From Streptomyces sp. H39-S7 (GTDB lineage Bacteria > Actinomycetota > Actinomycetes > Streptomycetales > Streptomycetaceae), in assembly GCF_027158205.1 (NCBI RefSeq), contig NZ_JAPVLU010000060.1:1-44874 (forward strand): a stretch of 44,874 nt of DNA. The letters are read 5' to 3'. The notes beneath the pieces are model-generated. The model saw nothing but the letters and a program-made list of their open reading frames with translations. It was not told the origin of the DNA and did no database searches. The translations under genes and the position numbers were made by a program. Shown here in pieces: positions 1 to 7,943 of the stretch; position 1 is the stretch's first letter; each line of letters opens with the position of its first letter.

Positions 1-181
1 TGCCGGCGCTGACCTCGACCCAGGGCAGCATGCGCAGCAGCCACCTCGAGGAGATCCCCGCCATCTGCGGTGCGGACTTGGTGGTGGTCGCCAGATTCCG
101 GGCAGCAGCCGTATCAAGGCTTGTATGGGACGGGGTACCGGTCGGCACGGGCGCGGATTCCGGGCGTGCTTCGATGGACAT
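1..181 (-). CDS. Family 2B encapsulin shell protein (EshA-like), N-terminal part
   Basis: Only the first 60 codons lie in the window; the gene runs off the left edge. The start is the ATG at 181-179, preceded by AAAGGA seven bases upstream. The visible protein has a flexible Ser/Pro/Thr-rich start, then LATTTKSAPQM (about residues 30-40) and ISSRWLLRMLPWVEV (about 43-57), which I recognise as the conserved N-terminal arm of family 2 encapsulins of the EshA type. In family 2B these HK97-fold shells carry an inserted cyclic-nucleotide-binding domain; that part lies outside the window, so subfamily 2B is inferred from the terpene neighbours. Known systems of this kind package 2-methylisoborneol synthase, and that gene lies divergently 400 bases away. 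Confident for the family, less for the subfamily. Confidence 0.85.
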   Translation of the reverse strand, partial: MSIEARPESAPVPTGTPSHTSLDTAAARNLATTTKSAPQMAGISSRWLLRMLPWVEVSAG

Positions 182-293
182 GGCTGAATCCTTTGCCGTG
201 GCGTTCGTGAAGGTCCGTGGATTGCTTTTCCCACACGCGTTTCGACGTCGGTCTCGCAACGGGTGAATAGGTGCGACGCGATCACGGGACCGT

Positions 294-315
294 GAAATTA
301 CCCGGAAATTACCCG
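294..315. promoter_or_regulatory. Tandem 11-bp direct repeat, candidate operator
   Basis: GAAATTACCCG occurs twice with no spacer (294-304 and 305-315). An 11-base period is one helical turn, which places both copies on the same face of the DNA, as in sites read by direct-repeat-binding regulators. It lies between the divergent encapsulin and cyclase genes, so it could control both. The repeat is seen; the function is inferred. Confidence 0.5.
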
Positions 316-395
316 CGATCCCTGGCTTGATATGGCGTTCTCACCGCGGGCGGTGCAGTGCCGTGCGGGCGGCCCGCCGGTGCTGACTCCGGCCC

Positions 396-419
396 AACGC
401 CCCTGGTTGCAGGGGCGTT
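396..419. promoter_or_regulatory. Perfect 10-bp inverted repeat
   Basis: AACGCCCCTG (396-405) and CAGGGGCGTT (410-419) pair perfectly around the loop GTTG. The position is too far from either gene's end to be an ordinary terminator, so it may be an operator or an early-termination hairpin. No T-run follows. Confidence 0.45.
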
Positions 420-506
420 CGCCGGTTGAAGTATCGCCGATCCGCCTCGGTCGCGCTATCACTCGATCGAATGAGTATCAGGTGCGTCCCCCATGGCAAT
501 GCTTCT

Positions 507-556
507 CTGCGGGCGCCGCGCCCGCAGGCTCCGCATCTCGATATGCGGGGGCCTGC
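507..556 (+). promoter_or_regulatory. Two overlapping, mutually exclusive leader hairpins
   Basis: Hairpin one pairs CTGCGGGCG (507-515) with CGCCCGCAG (519-527). Hairpin two pairs GCAGGC (524-529) with GCCTGC (551-556) and CCGCAT (531-536) with ATGCGG (543-548). They share bases 524-527, so only one can form at a time. They end about 18 bases before the cyclase ribosome site. Such a layout is typical of switch or attenuation leaders; function is inferred only from the layout. Confidence 0.4.
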
Positions 557-584
557 CGTGACTGCGAGGGATTAGGGATTGTGG

Positions 585-1796
585 ATGGGACGCGAGAACG
601 GAATCGAACACCCGGCGAGTATCAGGCGGGAAAGCCACGCCACGCCGGCCACCGGCCGAGGTCAGCCGCTGACCGAGGCGCTGGAGCGAGTCCTCGCCGG
701 CCCGGCCGGGCTGGGAAGCGCCGCCCTCCGCTTCACGACCCCGGCTTCGACCCCGACCCCGATCCACCCCCAGACCCCGATCCACCCCCAGACCCCGACT
801 CACCCCCCGGGCCGGGCGACCCCGGCGCCCTCGCGCATCGAGGGCCTGCACTGCCCGCCGGCGGTACGCGACGACCGGGCGCTGGCCGACCTGATCAACG
901 CGCAACTGGTGGCCTGGGGCGATGAGGTGGGGCTGTTCCGCTCCGCCGACCTGCGCGCGGGTCTGCTGTCGTTCGACCCGGGCCGTTCCGTCGTGCTGTG
1001 CCACCCCGACGCCCCCAGCACCGAACACCTGCTGACCGCCGCCAAACTCCTGACCGGTGAGAACGCGGTGGATGACTACTTCTGCGAACCCGAACTGGGC
1101 GGGCAGCCCGAGGGGCTCGGCGCCCGCCTCGCCGTGGCCCAGTCCGCGATCGATCCCACTCACATGCCCGCCCCCTACGACGCCCACTGGCGTGCGGCCC
1201 TGGCCGCGCACCCGGCGCTGCGCTCCATGCACGCGGCCATGGAGTCACTCACCCAACTCGCCACCCCCGCGCAGGCGCACCGGTTCCGCCACGAGGTCGC
1301 CAGCCTGTACCTGGGCTACGAGGCCGAAGCCGCCTGCGTCCAGGAGGAGCGCACCCCGCGCGTGTGGGAGTACCTGGTGCAGCGGCAGCTCAACTCCTTC
1401 CGCCCGTGCCTGGCGATCACGGATGCGATCGGCGGCTACGAACTGGCCGCCGAGCTGTTCGCGCTGCCGGCCGTGCAGCGGGCGACCGCGCTGGCCTCCA
1501 CCGCGTCCACGGTCCTCAACGACCTGTACTCCCTGCGCAAGGAGCAGGCGTCCGGCCGTTTTCACTACAGCCTGCCCACCGTGATCGCGGAGGAGGAGGA
1601 GTGCGCGATCGACGACGCCTTCGCGAAGGCCATCGACGTGCACAACGACCTGGTGCGCGCCTTCGAGACGGAGGCCGCCGCGCTCTCCGCCCATCCGCTC
1701 ACCGCCCGGTACGTGACCGGGCTGGCGAACTGGATGGGCGGCAATCACGAATGGCACGCCGGCCACGTCGGCGGCCGCTACGCCACCTCGCCCTGA
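585..1796 (+). CDS. tpc: 2-Methylisoborneol synthase (class I terpene cyclase)
   Basis: It cyclises 2-methylgeranyl diphosphate to 2-methylisoborneol. The 403-residue protein has a long proline-rich N-terminus (to about residue 90), then the cyclase fold. The metal-binding motif is DDYFCE at 163-168 and the second motif is NDLYSLRKE at 312-320, matching the NDxxSxxKE triad. A conserved-looking LAGPAGLGSAAL segment (about 37-48) precedes the disordered stretch; from memory the S. coelicolor enzyme has the equivalent motif, and N-terminal segments of this kind are thought to direct loading into family 2B encapsulins. I chose ATG 585, with TAGGGA six bases upstream, over the in-frame TTG at 579. 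It is followed by the methyltransferase 85 bases on, probably as one operon. Confidence 0.92.
   Translation: MGRENGIEHPASIRRESHATPATGRGQPLTEALERVLAGPAGLGSAALRFTTPASTPTPIHPQTPIHPQTPTHPPGRATPAPSRIEGLHCPPAVRDDRALADLINAQLVAWGDEVGLFRSADLRAGLLSFDPGRSVVLCHPDAPSTEHLLTAAKLLTGENAVDDYFCEPELGGQPEGLGARLAVAQSAIDPTHMPAPYDAHWRAALAAHPALRSMHAAMESLTQLATPAQAHRFRHEVASLYLGYEAEAACVQEERTPRVWEYLVQRQLNSFRPCLAITDAIGGYELAAELFALPAVQRATALASTASTVLNDLYSLRKEQASGRFHYSLPTVIAEEEECAIDDAFAKAIDVHNDLVRAFETEAAALSAHPLTARYVTGLANWMGGNHEWHAGHVGGRYATSP
756..809 (+). repeat. In-frame 18-bp tandem repeat in the cyclase N-terminus
   Basis: Three 18-base units (756-773, 774-791, 792-809) encode TPIHPQ, TPIHPQ and TPTHPP. The first two are identical, the third diverged. 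The repeat lies in the disordered proline-rich linker between the GPAGLG segment and the catalytic domain, so it changes linker length without breaking the reading frame. Confidence 0.85.
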
Positions 1797-1881
1797 GCGC
1801 ACCCGTCCCCCCATGCCGTTCGCCCCGCCCCGCCCTGCAACGCCCCGCAACGACCTGACGACCGAAGGAGCAAGCCCGCAC

Positions 1882-2745
1882 ATGACCCTCGACCACATCA
1901 CCGTCCCGACCCAGCTCAACACCAGTCCCTACCAGCGGTCCGTGGCCGAGTACTGGAACGCGGAGAAGAACCCGGTCAACCTGCGCCTGGGCGACGTGGA
2001 CGGCATCTACCACCACCACTACGGCATCGGTGACGTCGACTGGTCGGTGCTCAACGCGCCGGAGGACACCCGCGAGAACCTGATCACCAGGGAGCTCCAC
2101 CGACTGGAGTGCAACCAGACGGAGTTCCTCCTCGGGCAGTTCGGGGAGATCGCACCGGAGGACCGGCTGCTGGACGCCGGATCGGGCCGCGGCGGGGGCA
2201 GCATCGTGGCCAACCAGCGGTTCGGGTGCGTGGTCGACGGCGTGTCGATCTCCCAGTCCCAGGTCGACTTCGCCAACGACCAGGCCGTCAAGCGCGGTGT
2301 GGACGACAAGGTGCGCTTCCACCTGAGGAACATGCTGAGCACCGGCTTCGACACCGGTTCCTTCCGCGGGATCTGGAACAACGAGAGCACCATGTACGTC
2401 GATCTGGCGCAGTTGTTCGCCGAGCACTCCCGGCTGCTGGCCCGCGGCGGGCGGTACGTCACCATCACCGGCTGCTACAACGACACCTACGGGCTGCCCT
2501 CCCGGGCCGTGAGTCAGATCAACGCCCACTACATCTGCGACATCCACCCCCGCAGCACCTACTTCAAGGAGATGGCGGCCAACCGCCTCGTGCCGATCAG
2601 CGTCGTGGACCTGACCGCCGCGACGATCCCGTACTGGGAACTGCGGGCCAAGTCGTCCCTGGTCACCGGTATCGAGGACCCGTTCCTGACCGCTTACAAG
2701 GACGGCAGTTTCCAGTACCTGCTTATCGCCGCCGACCGCGTCTGA
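1882..2745 (+). CDS. gppmt: Geranyl diphosphate 2-C-methyltransferase
   Basis: It uses S-adenosylmethionine to methylate C2 of geranyl diphosphate, giving the substrate of the cyclase just upstream. The 287-residue protein carries the SAM-binding loop LLDAGSGRGGG (about residues 97-107) and the C-terminal aromatic-rich region usual in the family. ATG 1882 is chosen because GAAGGAG lies at 1864-1870; an upstream in-frame start at 1813 has no such site and adds a low-complexity tail. The length matches the family (about 290 residues). Same strand as the cyclase, ended by a strong hairpin. Confidence 0.93.
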   Translation: MTLDHITVPTQLNTSPYQRSVAEYWNAEKNPVNLRLGDVDGIYHHHYGIGDVDWSVLNAPEDTRENLITRELHRLECNQTEFLLGQFGEIAPEDRLLDAGSGRGGGSIVANQRFGCVVDGVSISQSQVDFANDQAVKRGVDDKVRFHLRNMLSTGFDTGSFRGIWNNESTMYVDLAQLFAEHSRLLARGGRYVTITGCYNDTYGLPSRAVSQINAHYICDIHPRSTYFKEMAANRLVPISVVDLTAATIPYWELRAKSSLVTGIEDPFLTAYKDGSFQYLLIAADRV

Positions 2746-2750
2746 GCCCT

Positions 2751-2788
2751 CGGGCCGCCCCGGCCCCTTCGGAGGTCGGGGCGGCCCG
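2751..2788. terminator. Strong 12-bp hairpin terminator
   Basis: CGGGCCGCCCCG (2751-2762) pairs perfectly with CGGGGCGGCCCG (2777-2788). It sits six bases after the methyltransferase stop and seven bases from the stop of the convergent small gene, so it can serve both. Confidence 0.8.
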
Positions 2789-2794
2789 TGCGCG

Positions 2795-3040
2795 TCACGG
2801 CTGGTCGAGGTCCGGGGTGACGCGCACGGTCGCGGGAGAGGTGGCGGGCACGGGGGAGGGCGGCGTGTCGGTGGTCGCGTGGGCGTGGGGGAGCAGGAGC
2901 ACGGTTGCCGCGAGCACCGCCGCCGCGGTGCCGGCGATGATCCCCGAGCTCCTGTCCGCCTGTCGATTGCTCAACTCACTGCCCTCCACCTGGATCACGC
3001 GGGTCGCGCACGGGTCGCCGTCGTCGGTCGCTACGTGCAC
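2795..3040 (-). CDS. Small membrane-anchored or secreted protein, unknown
   Basis: Eighty-one codons from a GTG at 3040. A hydrophobic segment at about residues 34-51 (IIAGTAAAVLAATVLLL) is followed by a Thr/Pro-rich tail, suggesting a single-pass membrane or cleaved secreted protein. Third-position GC is high in the hydrophobic half. The ribosome site is weak, so the true start may lie further in. No family recognised. It converges on the methyltransferase and shares its terminator. Confidence 0.45.
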   Translation of the reverse strand: MHVATDDGDPCATRVIQVEGSELSNRQADRSSGIIAGTAAAVLAATVLLLPHAHATTDTPPSPVPATSPATVRVTPDLDQP

Positions 3041-3251
3041 CTACGCACCCGGCTCGCGGCGCACTCACCACCACTCACTCTGTGACAAGCGCCAGGACAA
3101 CCGCCGAGCCGTACGGGGTGGCGCGCCCGGTCCGCCGGCCGCGTACCGCCGAGCGATCCTCTGCGGTACGCGGCGCCCGGCGTGGCACGCTGGGGGACCC
3201 GGTGTTCCTCCGCCCCACGAGGAGATGCGTGCACGTGCGGCGACGGTTCGG

Positions 3252-4895
3252 TCAGCGCGCGTCGGCCGCCGCGTGGACGCGCTCGCCGCCGACGTAGGTC
3301 AGGGCCACGGTGGCGGAGCCGATGTCCTGCGGCGGGCCGTCGAAGGGGTCACGGTCCAGGACCACCAGGTCGGCCAGGGCGCCGACGCGGATGGTGCCCG
3401 TGTCGTCCAGATGGTTCACATGGGCCGAGCCCGCCGTGTACGCGGTCAGTGCGGTGCCCAGGTCGAGGCGCTGCTCGGGCAGGAAGGGCGGGCGGTCCTC
3501 GCCGTGCGCGGCACGGTTGACCGCGACATGGATTCCGAGCATCGGGTCGGGGCTGCTCACCGGCCAGTCGCTGCCCGCCGCGAGGGTGGCGCCGGCCCGC
3601 AGCAGGTCGCCGAACGGGTACTGCCAGGAAGCCAGTTCACCGCCGAGGAAGGGGATGGTCAATTCGTCCATCTGCGGTTCGTGGGTGGCCCACAGCGGCT
3701 GCAGGTTGGCGATCGCGCCCAGCCGGGCGAAGCGCGGGACGTCGTCGGGGTGGACCACCTGCAGGTGGGCGAGGTGGTGGCGGTTGTCGCGGGCGCCGTT
3801 GGCGGTGAGGGCGGCTTCGACGGCGTCCAGGGCCTCGCGCACCGCGCGGTCGCCCAGCGCGTGGAAGTGGACCTGGAAGCCCAGCGCGTCCAACTCCACG
3901 ACGTGGTCGCGCAGCGCCGCCGGGTCGACGAAACTCAGACCGCTGTTGGCGGTCGCGCAGCCGCAGGAGTCCAGGTAGGGGGCAGTCATCGCGGCGGTGA
4001 AGTTCTCGGTGATGCCGTCCACCATGACCTTCACCGAGTCGGCCCTGAACCGCCCGGCGCGCAACCGCTCGCGGCGCTCGACCAGTTCGGCGATCTGCTC
4101 GGCGCCGCGTGCGCGGTCCCACCACAGCGCGCCGTTGACGCGGGCGGTCAGAGTGCCGTCGGAGGCGGCGGCCAGGTAGGCGTCGGAGGGGTCGGGCTGG
4201 CCGTTGAAGACGCCGAGGATGGCGTCCTGCCAGCTGGTGATGCCGAGGCTGTGCAGCACCTGCTGGGCGCGGAGCAGTCCGGCGAGGCGGTCGGCCGCGG
4301 TGGTCCTGGGGACGAGGCGCGCGACGAGCCCGGCCGCCCCTTCCTGCAGCATGCCGCCGGGGGCGCCGTCGGTCTCGCGCTCGATCCGGCCGTCGGTGGG
4401 GTCGGTGGTGGCGGCGGTGAGTCCGGCGAGCTCCAGGGCGCGGGTGTTGGCCCAGGCTCCGTGGTGGTCGCGGTTGAACAGCAGTACGGGCCGATCGGCG
4501 ACGACGGCGTCGATCAGGTGCCGGGTCGGCACCCCGCCCTCGAAGCTCTCCAGGGACCAGCCGCTGCCGGTGATCCACTCCCGTTCCGGGTGGGCCGCCG
4601 CGTAGGAGGCGATCCGGCGCTGGTACTCGGCCAGGCTGGTGGTGCCGGTCAGGTCGCACTCGCCCAGCTCGACGCCGGCGTAGACGGCGTGGACGTGGGC
4701 GTCCTGGAAGCCGGGGATGAGCAGCCGGCCGGCGAGGTCCACGACCTCGGTGCCGGGGCCGATCAGTTCACGCACCTCGTCGTGGCCGACGGCGACGATG
4801 CGCTCGCCGCGGACGGCCACGCCGGTGGCGCGGCTGCGGGCCGGATCCGTGGTGAGGGCGGGGCCACCGGTGAAGACGAGGTCGGCGTGGGTCAT
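3252..4895 (-). CDS. Amidohydrolase family protein (YtcJ-like)
   Basis: A metal-dependent hydrolase of the YtcJ-type amidohydrolase group, 547 residues, cytoplasmic (no signal peptide). The N-terminal strand-rich part leads to PGFQDAHVHA (61-70) with metal-binding histidines H67 and H69. Further candidate ligands lie in HFHALGDRAV, in HLAHLQ and in a C-terminal GSDWPVSSPDP with the family Asp. ATG 4895 is preceded by GGAG seven bases upstream. The substrate cannot be read from sequence; the neighbouring amino-acid permease on the same strand, 71 bases upstream, suggests an imported amide or amino-acid derivative. Probably controlled by the TetR protein beyond the permease. Confidence 0.85.
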   Translation of the reverse strand: MTHADLVFTGGPALTTDPARSRATGVAVRGERIVAVGHDEVRELIGPGTEVVDLAGRLLIPGFQDAHVHAVYAGVELGECDLTGTTSLAEYQRRIASYAAAHPEREWITGSGWSLESFEGGVPTRHLIDAVVADRPVLLFNRDHHGAWANTRALELAGLTAATTDPTDGRIERETDGAPGGMLQEGAAGLVARLVPRTTAADRLAGLLRAQQVLHSLGITSWQDAILGVFNGQPDPSDAYLAAASDGTLTARVNGALWWDRARGAEQIAELVERRERLRAGRFRADSVKVMVDGITENFTAAMTAPYLDSCGCATANSGLSFVDPAALRDHVVELDALGFQVHFHALGDRAVREALDAVEAALTANGARDNRHHLAHLQVVHPDDVPRFARLGAIANLQPLWATHEPQMDELTIPFLGGELASWQYPFGDLLRAGATLAAGSDWPVSSPDPMLGIHVAVNRAAHGEDRPPFLPEQRLDLGTALTAYTAGSAHVNHLDDTGTIRVGALADLVVLDRDPFDGPPQDIGSATVALTYVGGERVHAAADAR

Positions 4896-4966
4896 GGGGT
4901 ACTCCGTACGAAGAGGCGCTGGTGGGATGGGCGGACGGTTCCGGGGGGTGCGGACGGGCGGACTGT

Positions 4967-6463
4967 TCACAGGGTCGCGGACGGACGGCCCGTGGTGGGC
5001 GCGGCGGTCAGCAGGTCCGCCGCGCCGGCGTCGGTGGCGTGGCCGGCGGCGAAGTAGGGCGACCGGCGGCCCCACTTGGCCCACGCGGCGACCACCAGCC
5101 CGGACAGGATCATCAGCACCGGCATCAGCAGCAGGAACCAGCCGTTGTCGGCCCGCACCGCGAAATGATCGTCGGAGGTGGCGTAGCCCCAGCACATGTA
5201 GCCGGCGAGGGCGAACAGGACCAGCGCGCTGAGCACCGGCACCACGACCGCCCGCACCGCCTCCGCGAGCGGGCCGCGCAGCAGTCCGCGGAAGCGCACG
5301 GCGGCCGCGATCGCGGTCAGGCCGTAGGAGAGCGCGACGACGATGCCGATGGCACCGACGCAGGCGCTGATCAGTTCGCTGACCTTCGGGATGACCAGGG
5401 ACAGCGCCGCGACCACGGCGGCGATCGCCCCGAGGAGCAGCGTTCCCGCCGCGGGCGTCCCGTACTTGGGGTGGATGCGGGTCCAGACCGGGCCGACGGT
5501 GCGGTCGCGGCCCATGGCGAACAGCCCCCGCACCGTGGGGATCACTCCGGCCTGCAGCGAGGCCACGGCCGAGAACGTCAGCGCGACCAGGGGCAGCGCC
5601 GCCAGCGGTTGGTGGGCCAGCTGGTTGCCGAAGTACGTCAGCCCCTGTGCGCCGTTGTCGGCGAGTTGGCCCTGCGAGAGGACCCGTTGGAAGGCCACGG
5701 CGCCGAGGAGGAACAGGCCGAGCATGGTGAACACCGTGATCAGACCGCTGCGGGAGGCGTCACGCGGATCGCGTACCTCCTCGCTGACGCTGAAGGCTGC
5801 GTCGAAGCCCCAGTAGCAGAAGACCGCCACCACCATGCCCTGCGCCAGCGCGGCGAGCGAGGGGATCGTGAAGGGGTTGAACCAGTCCAGGCTGAACGGC
5901 TGGGTGCCGGCGACGAGGCCGTAGCCGCAGAAGCCCAGCAGCACCAGGTACTCGAAGGCCAGCAGCCAGCGCTGCAGCCGGGCGGCGACGTCGACCCCGG
6001 TGACGGCGGCGAGCGTGGCGGCCACCAGCACCGTCAACCCCAGCAGCGTCGACTGCAGCGTGCTGTCGGGGTCGAGCGTCAGGCCGGCCAGGCGGTGCAC
6101 TCCCGCCTGGCCGGCGAGCTGCATCAGGGCCGAACCGGTCACCGTCGTGGTGTAGGCGAGGAACACGACCGTGCCGACGACGTTCACCCAGCCGGAGAGG
6201 AACCCCAGCCAGGGGCTGACGGAGCGGCCGACCCAGACGTAGCTGTTGCCGCAGTTGGGTTCGACCCGGTTGAGCCGGGAGTAGGCGCCGGCGATGCCCA
6301 GGATCGGCAGGAACGCCAGCAGCATGATGATCGGCAGGTGCAGGCCGACGATCCCGGCCATCAGCCCCATACCGAGGCCGATGCTGCTGGTCGCCGCGGT
6401 GGTGGAAGCGGCGATGACCACGCCGTCCACCACGCCGAGCGACCGTTTCATGTCTGTTGCCAT
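4967..6463 (-). CDS. APC-superfamily amino acid permease
   Basis: A 498-residue inner-membrane transporter. It begins with MKRSLGVVDGVVIAAS-type sequence leading into the first membrane helix with the glycine-rich GLGMGLMAG element, as in amino acid/polyamine permeases, and has about twelve hydrophobic segments. ATG 6463 gives a short hydrophilic N-terminus; translation from further upstream would add an unlikely Arg-rich tail. It lies divergent from a TetR regulator with a palindrome in the gap, and upstream of the amidohydrolase on the same strand, so uptake plus hydrolysis of one compound is the simplest reading. Confidence 0.88.
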   Translation of the reverse strand: MATDMKRSLGVVDGVVIAASTTAATSSIGLGMGLMAGIVGLHLPIIMLLAFLPILGIAGAYSRLNRVEPNCGNSYVWVGRSVSPWLGFLSGWVNVVGTVVFLAYTTTVTGSALMQLAGQAGVHRLAGLTLDPDSTLQSTLLGLTVLVAATLAAVTGVDVAARLQRWLLAFEYLVLLGFCGYGLVAGTQPFSLDWFNPFTIPSLAALAQGMVVAVFCYWGFDAAFSVSEEVRDPRDASRSGLITVFTMLGLFLLGAVAFQRVLSQGQLADNGAQGLTYFGNQLAHQPLAALPLVALTFSAVASLQAGVIPTVRGLFAMGRDRTVGPVWTRIHPKYGTPAAGTLLLGAIAAVVAALSLVIPKVSELISACVGAIGIVVALSYGLTAIAAAVRFRGLLRGPLAEAVRAVVVPVLSALVLFALAGYMCWGYATSDDHFAVRADNGWFLLLMPVLMILSGLVVAAWAKWGRRSPYFAAGHATDAGAADLLTAAPTTGRPSATL

Positions 6464-6526
6464 CGGGCCACCGCTTCGCCTCGGGACTGGGTTGGTGCGC
6501 CATGGAAGCGTGTGGGCTCTTAACAG

Positions 6527-6541
6527 GTCAATGGCGTTGAC
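6527..6541. promoter_or_regulatory. Candidate TetR operator
   Basis: GTCAA (6527-6531) and TTGAC (6537-6541) form an inverted repeat around TGGCG in the 91-base gap between the divergent permease and TetR genes. The position fits autoregulation plus control of the permease. The arms are short, so this is tentative. Confidence 0.4.
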
Positions 6542-6554
6542 ATAAGCTCCCGCC

Positions 6555-7277
6555 ATGACCGACCGGCAGCTGTCCGGGGCCGCGCGACCGCGCCGCCGCC
6601 CCACCAAGCAGGGCACGGTGCTCTCCGAAGCACTGATCGTCGAGACCGCGCTGCGGCTGATCCGTCAGCACGGCTCGGCCGCGCTGACCGTACGGCGGCT
6701 GGGCGCGGCCCTGGGCGCGGACCCCAGCGCGCTCTACCGCTACTTCCGCAACACCGACGACCTGCTGCTCGCCGTCGCCGACGCACTCATCGGTCAGGCC
6801 TTCGTCGGCTGGGCCCCGCGCGGCGACTGGCGCGCCGACCTGCGAGAACTGGGCCTGCGCATGCACGCGGCCTATCTCGAGCACCCGCAGGCGGCGATGC
6901 TGGCGACCTACCGGGTCACCGGCCGGCCGCACGAGGCGTTCGCCATCGAGACGATCCTGGGCGTGCTGCGCGGCGGGGGTTTCCCGGACCCCGAGGCGGT
7001 CCGGATGTACCACATCTTCGTCGACACCAGCCTGGCCTACGCGGCCCTGGACGCCGCCAGCACCGCCCTTCCGCCGGAGGCGCGGGACGCGGAGCGGCAG
7101 GTCTGGCAGCGGACCTACGCCTCGCTCCCGAGCACCACCCACCCCCACATCGCCGCCACCACCCGCCTGCTGCAGGCCGAGATGAGGCGCAGCGCCTACA
7201 CCCGGACCCTCGACCTGTTCCTGGACGCGGCGGCGGCCCGACTGGCGGCCCTGCGGCCAGTGGAACAGCCCGGCTGA
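6555..7277 (+). CDS. TetR family transcriptional regulator
   Basis: A 240-residue DNA-binding repressor candidate. The N-terminal helix-turn-helix reads ALTVRRLGAALGADPSALYRYFRN-like (about residues 36-60, split here by function: recognition helix near PSALYRYF), typical of TetR proteins. The C-terminal ligand domain includes a WxRTY-containing segment. ATG 6555 has no clear ribosome site, so the start is less certain. Divergent from the permease, it probably senses a substrate of the permease/amidohydrolase pair. Confidence 0.85.
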   Translation: MTDRQLSGAARPRRRPTKQGTVLSEALIVETALRLIRQHGSAALTVRRLGAALGADPSALYRYFRNTDDLLLAVADALIGQAFVGWAPRGDWRADLRELGLRMHAAYLEHPQAAMLATYRVTGRPHEAFAIETILGVLRGGGFPDPEAVRMYHIFVDTSLAYAALDAASTALPPEARDAERQVWQRTYASLPSTTHPHIAATTRLLQAEMRRSAYTRTLDLFLDAAAARLAALRPVEQPG

Positions 7278-7386
7278 GCAGCGGAATAGCCCGGCCCCCG
7301 CGGGGCACCCGCATCAGCGACCGGTCTTTCGGCACGGCCGGAGTGGGTGAGCCGTGCCGCGTCGCTACTCACGAAGTTGGTTCCTC

Positions 7387-7818
7387 ATGGTCACCGTGGA
7401 GCGCACATTCACCGTCACGCAGCAGTTGGACGTGGTGGTGGAGTACCTCAAGGACTTCTCGCGGGCCGAGGCCTGGGATCCAGGCACCCGTTCCTGCGAG
7501 CGCCTGGACGACGGCCCCCTGGGCAACGGTTCGACCTGGCGCAACATCTCCGTCTTCAAGAACCGTGAGACGGAACTGACCTACCGCCTCGCCCGCCTGG
7601 AACCCGCCCGCCTCACCTTCGTCGGTGAGAACAAGACGGCGACGTCCACGGACGATCTGACCTTCCGGGCGGTATCGGAAGGCACCGCCGTCACCTACCA
7701 CGCCCACATCGTGTTCCACGGGCTCGCCCGGCTCGCCGACCCCTTCCTCCGCAAGGAATTCGAACGGCTCGGCGACGAGGTCAGCCGCCGGATGCCCCAG
7801 GTCATCAACGCCCTCTGA
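7387..7818 (+). CDS. SRPBCC (START-like) family protein
   Basis: A 143-residue protein of the polyketide cyclase/dehydrase-like SRPBCC superfamily: FTVTQQLDVVVEYLKDF at the N-terminus, the W-containing turn AEAWDPGT, and strands ending in an amphipathic C-terminal helix. These proteins bind hydrophobic ligands; the ligand here is unknown. ATG 7387 begins where family similarity starts; a GTG at 7354 is an alternative. It stands between the TetR gene and the convergent esterase, alone in its unit. Confidence 0.75.
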   Translation: MVTVERTFTVTQQLDVVVEYLKDFSRAEAWDPGTRSCERLDDGPLGNGSTWRNISVFKNRETELTYRLARLEPARLTFVGENKTATSTDDLTFRAVSEGTAVTYHAHIVFHGLARLADPFLRKEFERLGDEVSRRMPQVINAL

Positions 7819-7890
7819 GCCCCGCGGACCGCGCGGATCGCCCCGGGCCGGCCACCGGGTGGTTCGGCGGCGGCGGGTGTGCTGACGAGT

Positions 7891-7925
7891 GTGCCGCGAC
7901 CGGAAGGGACCGGTGGCCGCGGCAC
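7891..7925. terminator. Hairpin terminator between convergent genes
   Basis: GTGCCGCG (7891-7898) pairs with CGCGGCAC (7918-7925), and inside it ACCGG (7899-7903) pairs with CCGGT (7910-7914). It lies between the stops of the SRPBCC gene and the esterase gene. Confidence 0.65.
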
Positions 7926-7943
7926 CACCCGTTGATGCCGGGG

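Larger units (their letters stand above)
182..584. promoter_or_regulatory. Divergent control region between encapsulin and terpene cyclase
   Basis: This 400-base stretch holds no gene I can support. It contains an AT-richer block near 290-340, a tandem 11-bp repeat, an isolated perfect hairpin and two overlapping hairpins close to the cyclase start, each listed separately. It must carry the promoters for both divergent genes, but no clean -35/-10 pair was evident. Confidence 0.6.

Noticed and set aside
3041..3251. A gene between the small membrane protein and the amidohydrolase
   Set aside because: Short frames here are Arg-rich shadows without ribosome sites.
2109..5057. A very long open frame on the plus strand antisense to the amidohydrolase and across the methyltransferase
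   Set aside because: It has Arg/Gly/Val-rich composition typical of antisense frames in high-GC DNA, while the minus strand holds clear family motifs.
4922..6523. Long plus-strand frame opposite the permease
   Set aside because: His/Gln/Arg-rich low-complexity translation with no motif; the permease is on the other strand.
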